Positions 55,768-64,000 of a DNA stretch of 64,000 nucleotides are shown here, piece by piece; within the stretch, counting starts at the first letter, position 1, and every line of letters begins with the position of its first letter. The DNA is taken from positions 1-64,000 of the forward strand of contig JANYLQ010000037.1 of the NCBI GenBank assembly GCA_025363755.1, written 5' to 3'. The translations under genes were made by a program, and so were the position numbers. The notes beneath the pieces were generated by a model. The model was not told where the DNA came from and made no database searches. It was given only the letters and a program-made list of their open reading frames with translations. Origin of the DNA: Hyphomicrobiales bacterium. GTDB lineage: Bacteria > Pseudomonadota > Alphaproteobacteria > Rhizobiales > Aestuariivirgaceae.

Positions 55768-57876
55768 ATGGCTCGTCCACCTGTTCGCCCACCCGGCAAA
55801 GCCGAACAACCAGCGCCGACACCTGCGGAAGAAGCAGAAGCTGCAGCAGCTGACGCGGCCTCGGATACTGATGGCCCCGTTCTTGATCTTAATGATGCCG
55901 CTGTTAAGCGCCTGATTAAGCTGGCCAAGGCGCGCGGCTATGTGACGCTTGATGAGCTCAATGCTGTGCTTCCTTCCGAAGAAGTAACCTCTGATCAGAT
56001 CGAAGACATTTATTCGATGCTGGCTGAAATGGGCATCACGGTTGTTGAATCGGAAGAAGAATCCGAAAATGTCGCCGCCAAAGTTGAAGAAGTTGAAAGC
56101 GGTGAAACCGCGTTGATGAAAGTCGATGCGCCGAAGCTTCCGGCTGACCGCACCGATGATCCGGTGCGCATGTATCTCCGCGAAATGGGCGCTGTTGAAT
56201 TGCTCTCGCGCGAAGGCGAAATTGCCATTGCCAAGCGCATTGAAGCAGGCCGCGAGGCGATGATCAGCGGCTTGTGCGAAAGCCCGCTGACATTCCAAGC
56301 CATTATCATTTGGCGCGATGAGTTGAACGAAGGCAAAATTCTGCTGCGTGACATCATCGATCTTGAAGCCACTTATGCTGGCCCTGATGCCAAGCAAAAC
56401 CAATCCGTACAAACGCCAATGCCTTATGTGCCTCCGAAGGAAGAGGTGCGTAAGCAGGCTGAACTGAAACGCGCCGAAGCTTCGAAGCAAGAGTCGCGCC
56501 GCGCGCCACCTCCGCCACGCCGTGGTGGGGATGATGATTTCTCTGATGTTTTGTCGCCTGAAGATTTCGACAAGCCAAATGTTGAAGATGATGAAGACGA
56601 TGAGGGCGATGACCTCGGCGTTTCTTTGTCGGCCATGGAAATGGAACTCAAGCCAAAGGTGCTTGAAGTGTTCGACGAAATTGCGCGCCTTTATAAGTCA
56701 CTGCGCAAGTTGCAAGACCAAGAAGTGCAAGAAGGCGAGGGCTTATCACCTTCACAAGAGCGCCGTTACCGCAAGCTGCGCGAAGATATCATCACCAATG
56801 TGAAATCACTTTCGCTCAACAATGCGCGTATCGAAGCGCTGGTTGAACAGCTTTATGATATCGCCAAGCGCCTGAACATTCTCGAAGGCCGTTTGATGCG
56901 TCTTGCCGAAACTTATAAAGTTCCGCGTGATGAATTCTTGCGCGAGTATCAATCCAACGAGCTCGATCCTGATTGGTTAAAGCGCGTAGGCCGCTTGACC
57001 AAGCATGGTTGGAAAAAGTGGGTGAATGACGAGAAGGAATCCATCAAGGTCATCCGTGATGAGATTTATGAACTCGCCTCTGCCACTGGTTTGCAGATCA
57101 CTGAATATCGCAAAATCGTAGGCATGGTGCAAAAGGGCGAGCGCGAGGCCCGCATTGCCAAGAAAGAAATGGTCGAGGCCAATTTGCGTCTGGTGATTTC
57201 GATTGCCAAGAAATACACCAATCGCGGTTTGCAATTCCTGGATTTAATTCAGGAAGGCAATATCGGCCTGATGAAAGCGGTTGATAAATTTGAATATCGT
57301 CGTGGTTATAAATTCTCGACCTATGCCACATGGTGGATCCGTCAGGCGATCACCCGTTCGATTGCTGACCAAGCCCGCACCATCCGCATCCCTGTGCATA
57401 TGATCGAAACCATCAACAAGATCGTGCGCACTTCAAGGCAGATGATGCACGAAATCGGCCGCGAAGCGACGCCAGAAGAAATGGCTGAAAAGCTTTCAAT
57501 GCCTTTGGAAAAAGTCCGCAAGGTGATGAAAATCGCCAAGGAACCGATTTCGCTGGAAACGCCAGTGGGTGATGAAGAAGATTCACATCTGGGCGATTTC
57601 ATCGAAGATAAGGGCGCTATTCTGCCGATTGATGCTGCGATCCAAGCCAACTTGCGCGAGACGACAACGAGGGTGCTGGCCTCGCTCACACCGCGTGAAG
57701 AACGCGTGCTGCGCATGCGGTTTGGTATTGGTATGAATACTGATCATACGCTGGAAGAAGTGGGGCAGCAGTTCTCGGTGACGCGCGAGCGGATCAGGCA
57801 GATTGAGGCGAAGGCGCTGCGGAAGCTGAAGCATCCGAGCCGGAGCAGGAAGCTGCGGAGTTTCTTGGACAACTAA
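55768..57876 (+). CDS. rpoD: RNA polymerase sigma factor RpoD; start likely ATG 55768
   Basis: Region 1.1, [93 protein letters not shown]. Confidence 0.98.
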   Translation: MARPPVRPPGKAEQPAPTPAEEAEAAAADAASDTDGPVLDLNDAAVKRLIKLAKARGYVTLDELNAVLPSEEVTSDQIEDIYSMLAEMGITVVESEEESENVAAKVEEVESGETALMKVDAPKLPADRTDDPVRMYLREMGAVELLSREGEIAIAKRIEAGREAMISGLCESPLTFQAIIIWRDELNEGKILLRDIIDLEATYAGPDAKQNQSVQTPMPYVPPKEEVRKQAELKRAEASKQESRRAPPPPRRGGDDDFSDVLSPEDFDKPNVEDDEDDEGDDLGVSLSAMEMELKPKVLEVFDEIARLYKSLRKLQDQEVQEGEGLSPSQERRYRKLREDIITNVKSLSLNNARIEALVEQLYDIAKRLNILEGRLMRLAETYKVPRDEFLREYQSNELDPDWLKRVGRLTKHGWKKWVNDEKESIKVIRDEIYELASATGLQITEYRKIVGMVQKGEREARIAKKEMVEANLRLVISIAKKYTNRGLQFLDLIQEGNIGLMKAVDKFEYRRGYKFSTYATWWIRQAITRSIADQARTIRIPVHMIETINKIVRTSRQMMHEIGREATPEEMAEKLSMPLEKVRKVMKIAKEPISLETPVGDEEDSHLGDFIEDKGAILPIDAAIQANLRETTTRVLASLTPREERVLRMRFGIGMNTDHTLEEVGQQFSVTRERIRQIEAKALRKLKHPSRSRKLRSFLDN

Positions 57877-57881
57877 CGTCC

Positions 57882-58050
57882 TCTACCGCAAAGCGGGAGA
57901 GGAAAGGGGCACATTTTGCAATAGCAAAATGGGATAGGTGAGGGGCAGTCAAACTCCGAGCCCTGCCGTCCCTCATCTATCCCATCCGTCTTTGCTGCGC
58001 TCCGCCGGACGGGCCCCTTTCTTCTCCCGTTAAAGAAAAGGGAGAAGAGG
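57882..58050. repeat. Long imperfect inverted repeat downstream of rpoD
   Basis: CGGGAGAGGAAAGGGGC...GGGATAGGTGAGGGGCAG pairs with CTGCCGTCCCTCATCTATCCCAT...GGGCCCCTTTCTTCTCCCG. Confidence 0.7.
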
Positions 58051-58078
58051 TATGCGGTTTTAATTGAATAGCTAAAGT

Positions 58079-58702
58079 CTATCCGCCGCCTTTGATACGC
58101 TCCCAGAAATCTTCGCGGTTATTGGTTTTTGGAAAGCTGTCTTTGGGTAGGGGCTTATCCAAAAATTTGCAGAGCGGTGCCCAGCCGTCTTTTACTTCGT
58201 AGACCAGCAGTCGCTTTTTGGGCAGGCCTGCCATTACGGCGTTGTTGTGCGCGTCGAAGGCTTTCACCAGCGCGTCATGATCTTGGGTTGGTGTGAAGCC
58301 AGCTTTACCCAGAACGGCGATGCCCATCTCAATGAATGGTCGCATGTGTGGCGGGGCTTGATCTATACCAGCAATAAGTTTCTGGATCGTTTCAGCAAAG
58401 CTTTGCGCCCAGCTTGTGGCGCTGCGCAAAGTGAGGACGAATTTTGCATTCGGATTCTGCTGTGCGAGTTCTTTCCAGAACGAAGCGGTTGGCCAATCCA
58501 CTGCGGAATTAAAGCCGCGATAGTTTTTTGCCCAATTTGGTTTATCTTGTGCGGCGGACATCCAAAGTGGAACGTGAACGGGCGGATCTTTGATCACATC
58601 TTCCATGTGATGGCACGGACCAAGCCCTAGTTCTTCAAGTGCGAGTTTGAGCGAGTAGGTTCCAGTGCGGCCCACCCCGGCTCCGATAACGGTAAGAGAC
58701 AT
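58079..58702 (-). CDS. Sulfotransferase family protein
   Basis: VIGAGVGRTGTYSLKLALEELGLGPCHHMEDV; FVLTLRSATSWAQSF. Confidence 0.88.
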   Translation of the reverse strand: MSLTVIGAGVGRTGTYSLKLALEELGLGPCHHMEDVIKDPPVHVPLWMSAAQDKPNWAKNYRGFNSAVDWPTASFWKELAQQNPNAKFVLTLRSATSWAQSFAETIQKLIAGIDQAPPHMRPFIEMGIAVLGKAGFTPTQDHDALVKAFDAHNNAVMAGLPKKRLLVYEVKDGWAPLCKFLDKPLPKDSFPKTNNREDFWERIKGGG

Positions 58703-58875
58703 GACATCTTCCTCCGCCCCCGTCGAGCTGCAAGGGCGCAGCCCCTCTATCTATTTAGTTATCATCTAATAGAATGAACGGCAAGCTGGGAGGCTGAGAC
58801 ACGGTATTTGGATCGCGTGAAACCACTTTTGGAACGCGTGGATGGGGCATTGGTGAACGCCCCATCCTGTTTCAT

Positions 58876-59850
58876 TTAGGCCTGCGGCACATAAACATAT
58901 GCCCCGTCTTTCTTCTCGGCCATGCCAATGCCGGGGTAGGGCCAGTGGTAGCCGAGCAACTTCTTCTTGCCTGCTGATGCCATGTCTAGCAGCTTCTTGC
59001 GATTGGCGATGGCTGTATTGTGATCAGCATCGAAATTGAATTTCCAATCGGGATGGGCAAAGAACACCATCGGATTAGTGATGGCATCGCCCGTCACGAT
59101 CATGCCGTCGCCGCCTGCCAGTTCGAACGAAACGTGGCCTGGTGTGTGGCCTGAAGTATCAAGTGCCATAATGCCGGGCAGAACTTCTGCTCCGGTTTTG
59201 AACAGCATGATCTGGTCTTTCAATGCGCCCAGCTGAGTTTGCGTGCCCGTCACCATGCCTTGCATTTCTTTTGGCATTTTGCTGCCAAGATCAGCGGCTG
59301 TCCAGAAGTTCCATTCGGTTTCGCCCATATGGAACGAGGCATTTGCAAACACGGGCTTGCCGTCTTTGCCAATAGTGCCCCAGCAATGATCCGGGTGCGC
59401 GTGGGTGAAAATGACTTTGGTGATTGCCGATGGATCAACGCCTGCGGACTTCAAGCTTTCGAGAATTTTACCAGCCGTGGGTTGGAAGCCGCCACCTGCG
59501 CCTGTGTCCATCAATATCATTTCGCTGCCTGATTTCAGCAAAAGCGGGCTGGCTTCAAATTGGGCCTTGTCGCCCTGCACCATGGCACCTAATAATTTTA
59601 CTACTTCTTCGGGCTTGCCGCCGGAATCAATGATTGAAGTTGGAAGCAGCAAAGTGCCGTCGCTGACGACCGTCACATCATAGGCACCCTGCTTGAACAT
59701 ATAGGGCCCGGCAAGGGCCATCACATTTTTGGGCAATACTCCAGCGGCAATAAGGCCTGCTGCTGCCGCCATGAATTTACGGCGATCAAGGCGGATTGTC
59801 GAATTTGAATTGAATGAAGTTGGAAACATTGGCACGCTCCTGTTTGACAT
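58876..59850 (-). CDS. MBL-fold metallo-hydrolase with Tat-type signal
   Basis: RRKFMAAAAGLIAAGVLP; FTHAHPDHCWG (HxHxDH), DTSGHTPGHVSFEL, GDAITNP. Confidence 0.9.
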   Translation of the reverse strand: MSNRSVPMFPTSFNSNSTIRLDRRKFMAAAAGLIAAGVLPKNVMALAGPYMFKQGAYDVTVVSDGTLLLPTSIIDSGGKPEEVVKLLGAMVQGDKAQFEASPLLLKSGSEMILMDTGAGGGFQPTAGKILESLKSAGVDPSAITKVIFTHAHPDHCWGTIGKDGKPVFANASFHMGETEWNFWTAADLGSKMPKEMQGMVTGTQTQLGALKDQIMLFKTGAEVLPGIMALDTSGHTPGHVSFELAGGDGMIVTGDAITNPMVFFAHPDWKFNFDADHNTAIANRKKLLDMASAGKKKLLGYHWPYPGIGMAEKKDGAYVYVPQA

Positions 59851-59947
59851 ACTATAACCGTCCTAGCATCAGGCTAAGACGAATTTGTAACATTGCAAAT
59901 CACATTACGTAATGACAGCTATGCTGGATTAGATTGAGGGAAACGAA

Positions 59948-60214
59948 ATGGCATTTTGGGATAAATGGTTTGGTTCTGCGGCAACAGATAGCACACCAAC
60001 AAAGACCGTCGAATACAAAGGCTTCACCATTGAGGCGCGGCCTTACAAGGATGGTGGGCAATTTCAATTGGCGGGCGAGATTTTGAAAGATGGCAAGACA
60101 TATCGTTTTGTGCGCGCTGATAAATTTACCGATAAAAATGAAGCTGCCGATATTGCAATTTCAAAAGGCCAGTTGATTATCGATCAGCAAGGCGAGAGCA
60201 TTTTTAAATCATGA
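59948..60214 (+). CDS. HlyU-family protein
   Basis: VEYKGFTIEARPYKDGGQFQLAGEILKDGKTYRFVRADKFTDKNEAADIAISKGQLIIDQQGESIF. Confidence 0.85.
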   Translation: MAFWDKWFGSAATDSTPTKTVEYKGFTIEARPYKDGGQFQLAGEILKDGKTYRFVRADKFTDKNEAADIAISKGQLIIDQQGESIFKS

Positions 60215-60552
60215 ACCGCCGTAAAGTTTTGGTGGTCAGATTATGGCGCAACGCGGTTTGGGCGCTTGGAATTATTGCTGCGGCGTTGACCGTGGGCATG
60301 GTGGGCTATTCTTATTTTGGTGCGCAAGATTTTACGAAATCATTTGCAAATGCCGCGATGATTTTATCGGGCATGGGGCCGCTTGATCCGATGCCGACTA
60401 AATCGGGTGAAATATTTGAAGGTATTTATGCATTGCTCAGCGGGCTATTATTTTTTGCCGTTGCGGGCTTTGCCTTGGCGCCAGCACTGCATCACATTTT
60501 GCGCGGCTTTCATTTGGAAGACGAAGAGGCAGCACAGAAAGCCAAGAAATAG
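60211..60552 (+). CDS. Hypothetical membrane protein
   Basis: Two TM segments; ATGA overlap with HlyU-like gene. Confidence 0.65.
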   Translation: MNRRKVLVVRLWRNAVWALGIIAAALTVGMVGYSYFGAQDFTKSFANAAMILSGMGPLDPMPTKSGEIFEGIYALLSGLLFFAVAGFALAPALHHILRGFHLEDEEAAQKAKK

Positions 60553-61173
60553 TTACTTCGGCCCAATCACGTAATTGAAGCTGATGCTGATCCGCAAACC
60601 TTCTGACCGATTGAGCGGAACTTCATGGCGGAGATAGCTTTCCCACAGCATCACAGTTCCTTCATGCGGGGTTTCGCTCACGTGATGTTTCATGGCGCGC
60701 GGGGCTTTATCTAACCGCGAAGGTGCTGCCATCATCATGGCATGGCGCGGATCTTCAAACACGATTGGGCCAGCGCCTTGCGGAACGGCCACGTAATAAG
60801 TTCCACTGATCACTGAATTGGTGTGGATGTGCGATGTGTGGCTGCCACCTTCTGGCATAACGTTGACCCAGAGTGAATCGCAAATCGGTTTGCCGCCGCG
60901 AATATTCCAATGCAATTCCTTGGCGAAATCGGCGGCGTGCTTGTCGAGAATTTTTACCAGTCGCGCGATAGCCGGAATTTGTTCTGCCAAATCATCTTGC
61001 GTGGCGAATGATGTATAGCCCGGATAGCCATGTTTCTCGCACCAGCGCTGTCCCGCAATATCACCAGCGGCCAACTCCAAAGCGGCATCGTGAAGCTGCA
61101 TATTCAACCTGTCGGGCGCTGGCAGTTCAGCGCGGTAGAGGAGGGTGGGGAATAGGGATTGAATGTTGCTCAT
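60553..61173 (-). CDS. TIGR02466-type putative 2OG-Fe(II) oxygenase
   Basis: SLWVNVMPEGGSHTSHIHTNSVISGTYYVAVP; GTVMLWESYLRHEVPLNRSEGLRISISFNY. Confidence 0.82.
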   Translation of the reverse strand: MSNIQSLFPTLLYRAELPAPDRLNMQLHDAALELAAGDIAGQRWCEKHGYPGYTSFATQDDLAEQIPAIARLVKILDKHAADFAKELHWNIRGGKPICDSLWVNVMPEGGSHTSHIHTNSVISGTYYVAVPQGAGPIVFEDPRHAMMMAAPSRLDKAPRAMKHHVSETPHEGTVMLWESYLRHEVPLNRSEGLRISISFNYVIGPK

Positions 61174-61218
61174 CGTCTCCCATAACGCGGAATTTTACTT
61201 CTCACAACTGCTTCGCTA

Positions 61219-62127
61219 ATGCTTGACCGCATGACCCGCAAAATCACCGTCGCCGCCGCTCAGTATAATCTCGACCCGCTCGAAAACATCGCCGCCTACC
61301 ATGCAAAGATCACGCGCTGGGTGGAGGATGCAATGAGGCGGGGTGCTGAGATTTTGGTGTTCCCCGAATATGGCGCAATGGAGCTGTGTTCGATTGGCAA
61401 TAAAGGGCGCGATTTAGAGATCAGCAAAGTTGCGGTTTCGGATTTTTATGATGCGATCAAAGCGCTGCATCAAGGTTTAGCAAAGAAATACGGCGTGACG
61501 ATAATCTCAGGTAGTGCGCCTGATGTGAAAGCTGGGAGTACCTGCAACACCGCACAAGTGTTTGGCCCCAATGGCGCGATCGAAAGCTTCACCAAAATCA
61601 TGCCTACACCCGGAGAGCGTGAAGTTTGGCACATTCAGGGCGGGCGACAGCTTAAGGTTTTTGATATTGGCAAAGTAAAGTTCGGACTTTTGATTTGTTA
61701 CGATATTGAGTTTCCACTTTTATCGCGAGCGCTTGCAGAGGCGGGGGCCGAAATTATCCTCGCACCATCCGACACTGAAACAGAGTGGGGTTATTGGCGG
61801 GTGCGCACAGGGGCCGTGGCGCGGGCTTTAGAAAATCAAGTTTACACCGTGCAAGCGCCGCTTATTGGCGCGGCACCTTTTTGTGTATTCACCAACACGC
61901 ATTATGGCGCGGCTGGAATTTTTGCGCCGTCAGACAAGGGCTTTCCCGCAGGTGGCGTGATCGCCTTGGGTGAAGCCAATATGCCAGGTTGGACGATTGC
62001 CACGCTTGATCTTGATGCCATGTGCGCGCTGCGCGGGGGTGGCCAAGTGCAGACCTATAAGCATTGGGCAGAGCAACTCGGTGCTGGCCCGCTTCCGCAT
62101 GCGCGTGTTATAGATTTATCGATATAA
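61219..62127 (+). CDS. Carbon-nitrogen (nitrilase family) hydrolase
   Basis: GAEILVFPEYGAMEL, FTKIMPTPGERE, FGLLICYDIEFPLLSRALAEAGAEIILAPSDTE (E-K-C). Confidence 0.9.
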   Translation: MLDRMTRKITVAAAQYNLDPLENIAAYHAKITRWVEDAMRRGAEILVFPEYGAMELCSIGNKGRDLEISKVAVSDFYDAIKALHQGLAKKYGVTIISGSAPDVKAGSTCNTAQVFGPNGAIESFTKIMPTPGEREVWHIQGGRQLKVFDIGKVKFGLLICYDIEFPLLSRALAEAGAEIILAPSDTETEWGYWRVRTGAVARALENQVYTVQAPLIGAAPFCVFTNTHYGAAGIFAPSDKGFPAGGVIALGEANMPGWTIATLDLDAMCALRGGGQVQTYKHWAEQLGAGPLPHARVIDLSI

Positions 62128-62139
62128 AAAGGAGTTCCA

Positions 62140-62766
62140 ATGCCACTTCCCAGTCATTTGCTTGATGGTTATGCGCGGTTTCGTTCTGGTCGTTATGCCG
62201 CTGAAGCAGACCGATATGAAAAACTAGGGGCAGGAACTCAGAAGCCGAAGATGATGATCATTGCATGCTGCGATTCGCGCGCGGCGCCTGAAACTATTTT
62301 TGATGCTGGGCCTGGTGAGATTTTTGTGGTGCGTAATGTTGCCAATCTGGTTCCGGCTTATGCGCCAGACGGCAAGCACCATTCTACCAGCGCTGCCATA
62401 GAATTTGCTGTTTTGTCGCTCGGCGTAAAAAATATTATTGTCATGGGCCATGGCCGTTGTGGCGGCATTAACGCCATTGTCGAGGGTGGCGATCCGTTAT
62501 CGGCTGGCGACTTTATCGGAAAATGGATGAGCGATGTTCGCGACGTGGCTGCTGGTGTGCGCCATGAGCACGGCGCTCATGAACATCTCAATACGCTGGT
62601 CGAGCGTGCATCAGTGGAGCATTCTCTCGCCAATTTGCGCACTTTCCCATGGCTTCGTACGCGTGAGCATAAGGGAGAGCTTGGCATGTTTGGCGCGTGG
62701 TTTGATATTGGTTTAGGCGAGTTGCATACTTATAACGACGCGGCGCATCAGTGGAGCTTGGTTTGA
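62140..62766 (+). CDS. Beta-class carbonic anhydrase
   Basis: MIIACCDSRAAPETIFDAGPGEIFVVRNVANLVP; VMGHGRCGGINA. Confidence 0.93.
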   Translation: MPLPSHLLDGYARFRSGRYAAEADRYEKLGAGTQKPKMMIIACCDSRAAPETIFDAGPGEIFVVRNVANLVPAYAPDGKHHSTSAAIEFAVLSLGVKNIIVMGHGRCGGINAIVEGGDPLSAGDFIGKWMSDVRDVAAGVRHEHGAHEHLNTLVERASVEHSLANLRTFPWLRTREHKGELGMFGAWFDIGLGELHTYNDAAHQWSLV

Positions 62767-62860
62767 TTTCGGCTCATTCAAACATTTCGTGTAGGTTTGT
62801 TTTACGCCAATCAGCATAGTATTAACTTGCCACTGTCGTAGAACTTTTCAAAAAAGAAAT

Positions 62861-62893
62861 GACCGACATCAGATTTTAAACCTGATATCGGTC
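62861..62893. terminator. Hairpin (likely bidirectional terminator)
   Basis: GACCGACATCAG ... CTGATATCGGTC, 11 of 12 pairs, between convergent genes. Confidence 0.5.
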
Positions 62894-62930
62894 ATCTGTT
62901 CCTCAGGGGAAATATCCGCTTTAGGCCGAA

Positions 62931-63119
62931 TTAGCCGTGATGGCTGGACGAGAGATTGTCCATCATGTTTTGCAAAATGCGCTCCAATTGAACGTTGCGA
63001 GCCTTCATTTCCTTCATCATCTGCATCATCTTTACCATTTGATTATGCATCGAGTCTTTTGCATAAACAGGGCCAGACAAAATCGCGATGGCAGCAGCAG
63101 CAATAATCAGTTTCTTCAT
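62931..63119 (-). CDS. Small secreted Met-rich protein; start at 63119
   Basis: MKKLIIAAAAIAILSGPVYAKDSMHNQMVKMMQMMKEMKARNVQLERILQNMMDNLSSSHHG. Confidence 0.55.
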   Translation of the reverse strand: MKKLIIAAAAIAILSGPVYAKDSMHNQMVKMMQMMKEMKARNVQLERILQNMMDNLSSSHHG

Positions 63120-63697
63120 TATAGTCTCCTCTAACTTATCCCGTGCAATTTGAATTTCAGAGGTATCCGGGTCGACTCCCTCGAAGCCCATAATGTTTGA
63201 TTTGCAAAGCGAAAAGAAATGCCTTGTGGTTATCGATTACAGTCAGGTGAGTTATGGTCGCTTCGCACAATTTCGCCATTGATCTGTAATTTCAATCATA
63301 ACTGAGGGGTATGCGTGATTACCTAACAGGTATTTCCAATCAAATCTGTGCTCGTACACACTTGTAACTCATTGAACCAATTGGAGTGTGTTATGACAAA
63401 CCCCTGAAAGTCGTAAATTATCACCCAAATTTATTTTGGAAATTTGGGTGAGTTCAGAAAGCCATCTTTGTCTCAGTTCTAAAATATGGTTTTTTACGGG
63501 ATTCAACTATGCCCAAGCCAGTGCATTTGAACGCTGTTTTTAATCAATAACGAAGTTGTGAAAATTGCGGCACTAGAGCTCACATTCTCTGCCACCAAGT
63601 TCATTTGAACGCGAGCGCGAACGTTAGATTGAGCAAGCTTGTTTGTATTAACGTGTAGTGCCGCCACTTATCTAAGAAACTATATGAGGATTTCATT

Positions 63698-64000
63698 ATG
63701 GTTAAGTCGGAAAAACTATCGATGGAATTCTATCAGATCAAATATTTCTTGGCGGTCGCCAAGCATAATAATTTTACCCATGCCGCAACAGCCTGTAATG
63801 TATCCCAACCGGCTTTGACTCGCGCTATTCAGAGACTTGAACATTTGATGGGCGGAGCCCTGTTTCAGCGTGATGCAAGGCACACCAGTCTTACGCCTTT
63901 GGGAAAAATAATTCTGCCCTTCCTTCAAAGCATGGTCGAATTTGCCGACACGGCAATGCGCGAAGCTAAAAAACAAACGCTGTTTCGCAGCGTTTCACTG
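63698..64000 (+). CDS. LysR-family transcriptional regulator, truncated by window end
   Basis: ATG 63698: MVKSEKLSMEFYQIKYFLAVAKHNNFTHAATACNVSQPALTRAIQRLEHLMGGALFQRDARHTSLTPLGK; no stop before 64000. Confidence 0.88.
   Translation, partial: MVKSEKLSMEFYQIKYFLAVAKHNNFTHAATACNVSQPALTRAIQRLEHLMGGALFQRDARHTSLTPLGKIILPFLQSMVEFADTAMREAKKQTLFRSVSL

Noticed and set aside
55735-56490. 251-aa minus-strand ORF
   Set aside because: Antisense of rpoD with compositionally biased translation.
63392-63406. ATGACAAACCCCTGA mini-ORF near the window end
   Set aside because: Only four codons; no support for translation.
63422-63450. Perfect 11-bp inverted repeat CACCCAAATTT...AAATTTGGGTG
   Set aside because: Structured, but no T tract and no clear gene context; too little evidence to assign a role.
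1-64000. tRNA/rRNA genes and prophage or integrase modules
   Set aside because: None recognised by reading; no integrase, terminase or tRNA cloverleaf noted, although a tRNAscan/Infernal run would be decisive.

Overview
Alphaproteobacterial (Hyphomicrobiales-like) chromosomal window, mostly protein-coding. No rRNA, tRNA or CRISPR array was recognised. Left part (1.5-17.3 kb): an aromatic or dihydroxyaromatic catabolic cluster with IclR and LysR regulators, cyclase/cupin/SDR genes, a VOC ring-cleaving dioxygenase with an alpha/beta hydrolase, a frameshifted 3-hydroxyacyl-CoA dehydrogenase, a complete Liv-type ABC importer, a BKACE-like enzyme, maleylacetate reductase, a flavin monooxygenase and a hydroxyquinol-type intradiol dioxygenase. 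Middle and right parts: housekeeping genes (panB, der, purF, cvpA, radA, ohr, carA, rpsF-rpsR-rplI, dnaB, alr, mlaEF, dnaG, rpoD) interrupted by small accessory insertions. Most interesting observations: (1) a solo GIY-YIG nuclease ORF flanked by perfect 33-bp inverted copies of a REP-like palindrome (40011-40405), with related inverted palindrome pairs lacking a gene elsewhere in the window, suggesting a RAYT/REP-like mobile system using a GIY-YIG nuclease; (2) an HD-phosphohydrolase plus nucleotidyltransferase two-gene operon inserted next to radA; (3) a 24-aa smORF with a 15-nt Shine-Dalgarno complementary to the 16S 3' tail, followed by a terminator, upstream of ohr; (4) a Tat-exported multicopper-oxidase fold that has lost most copper ligands; (5) tandem ParA/MipZ-like paralogues, one with a degenerate Walker A; (6) an unlisted small TM protein plus RHH regulator module with an upstream perfect 20-bp palindrome. 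All calls come from reading the sequence and supplied translations; no database search was run.
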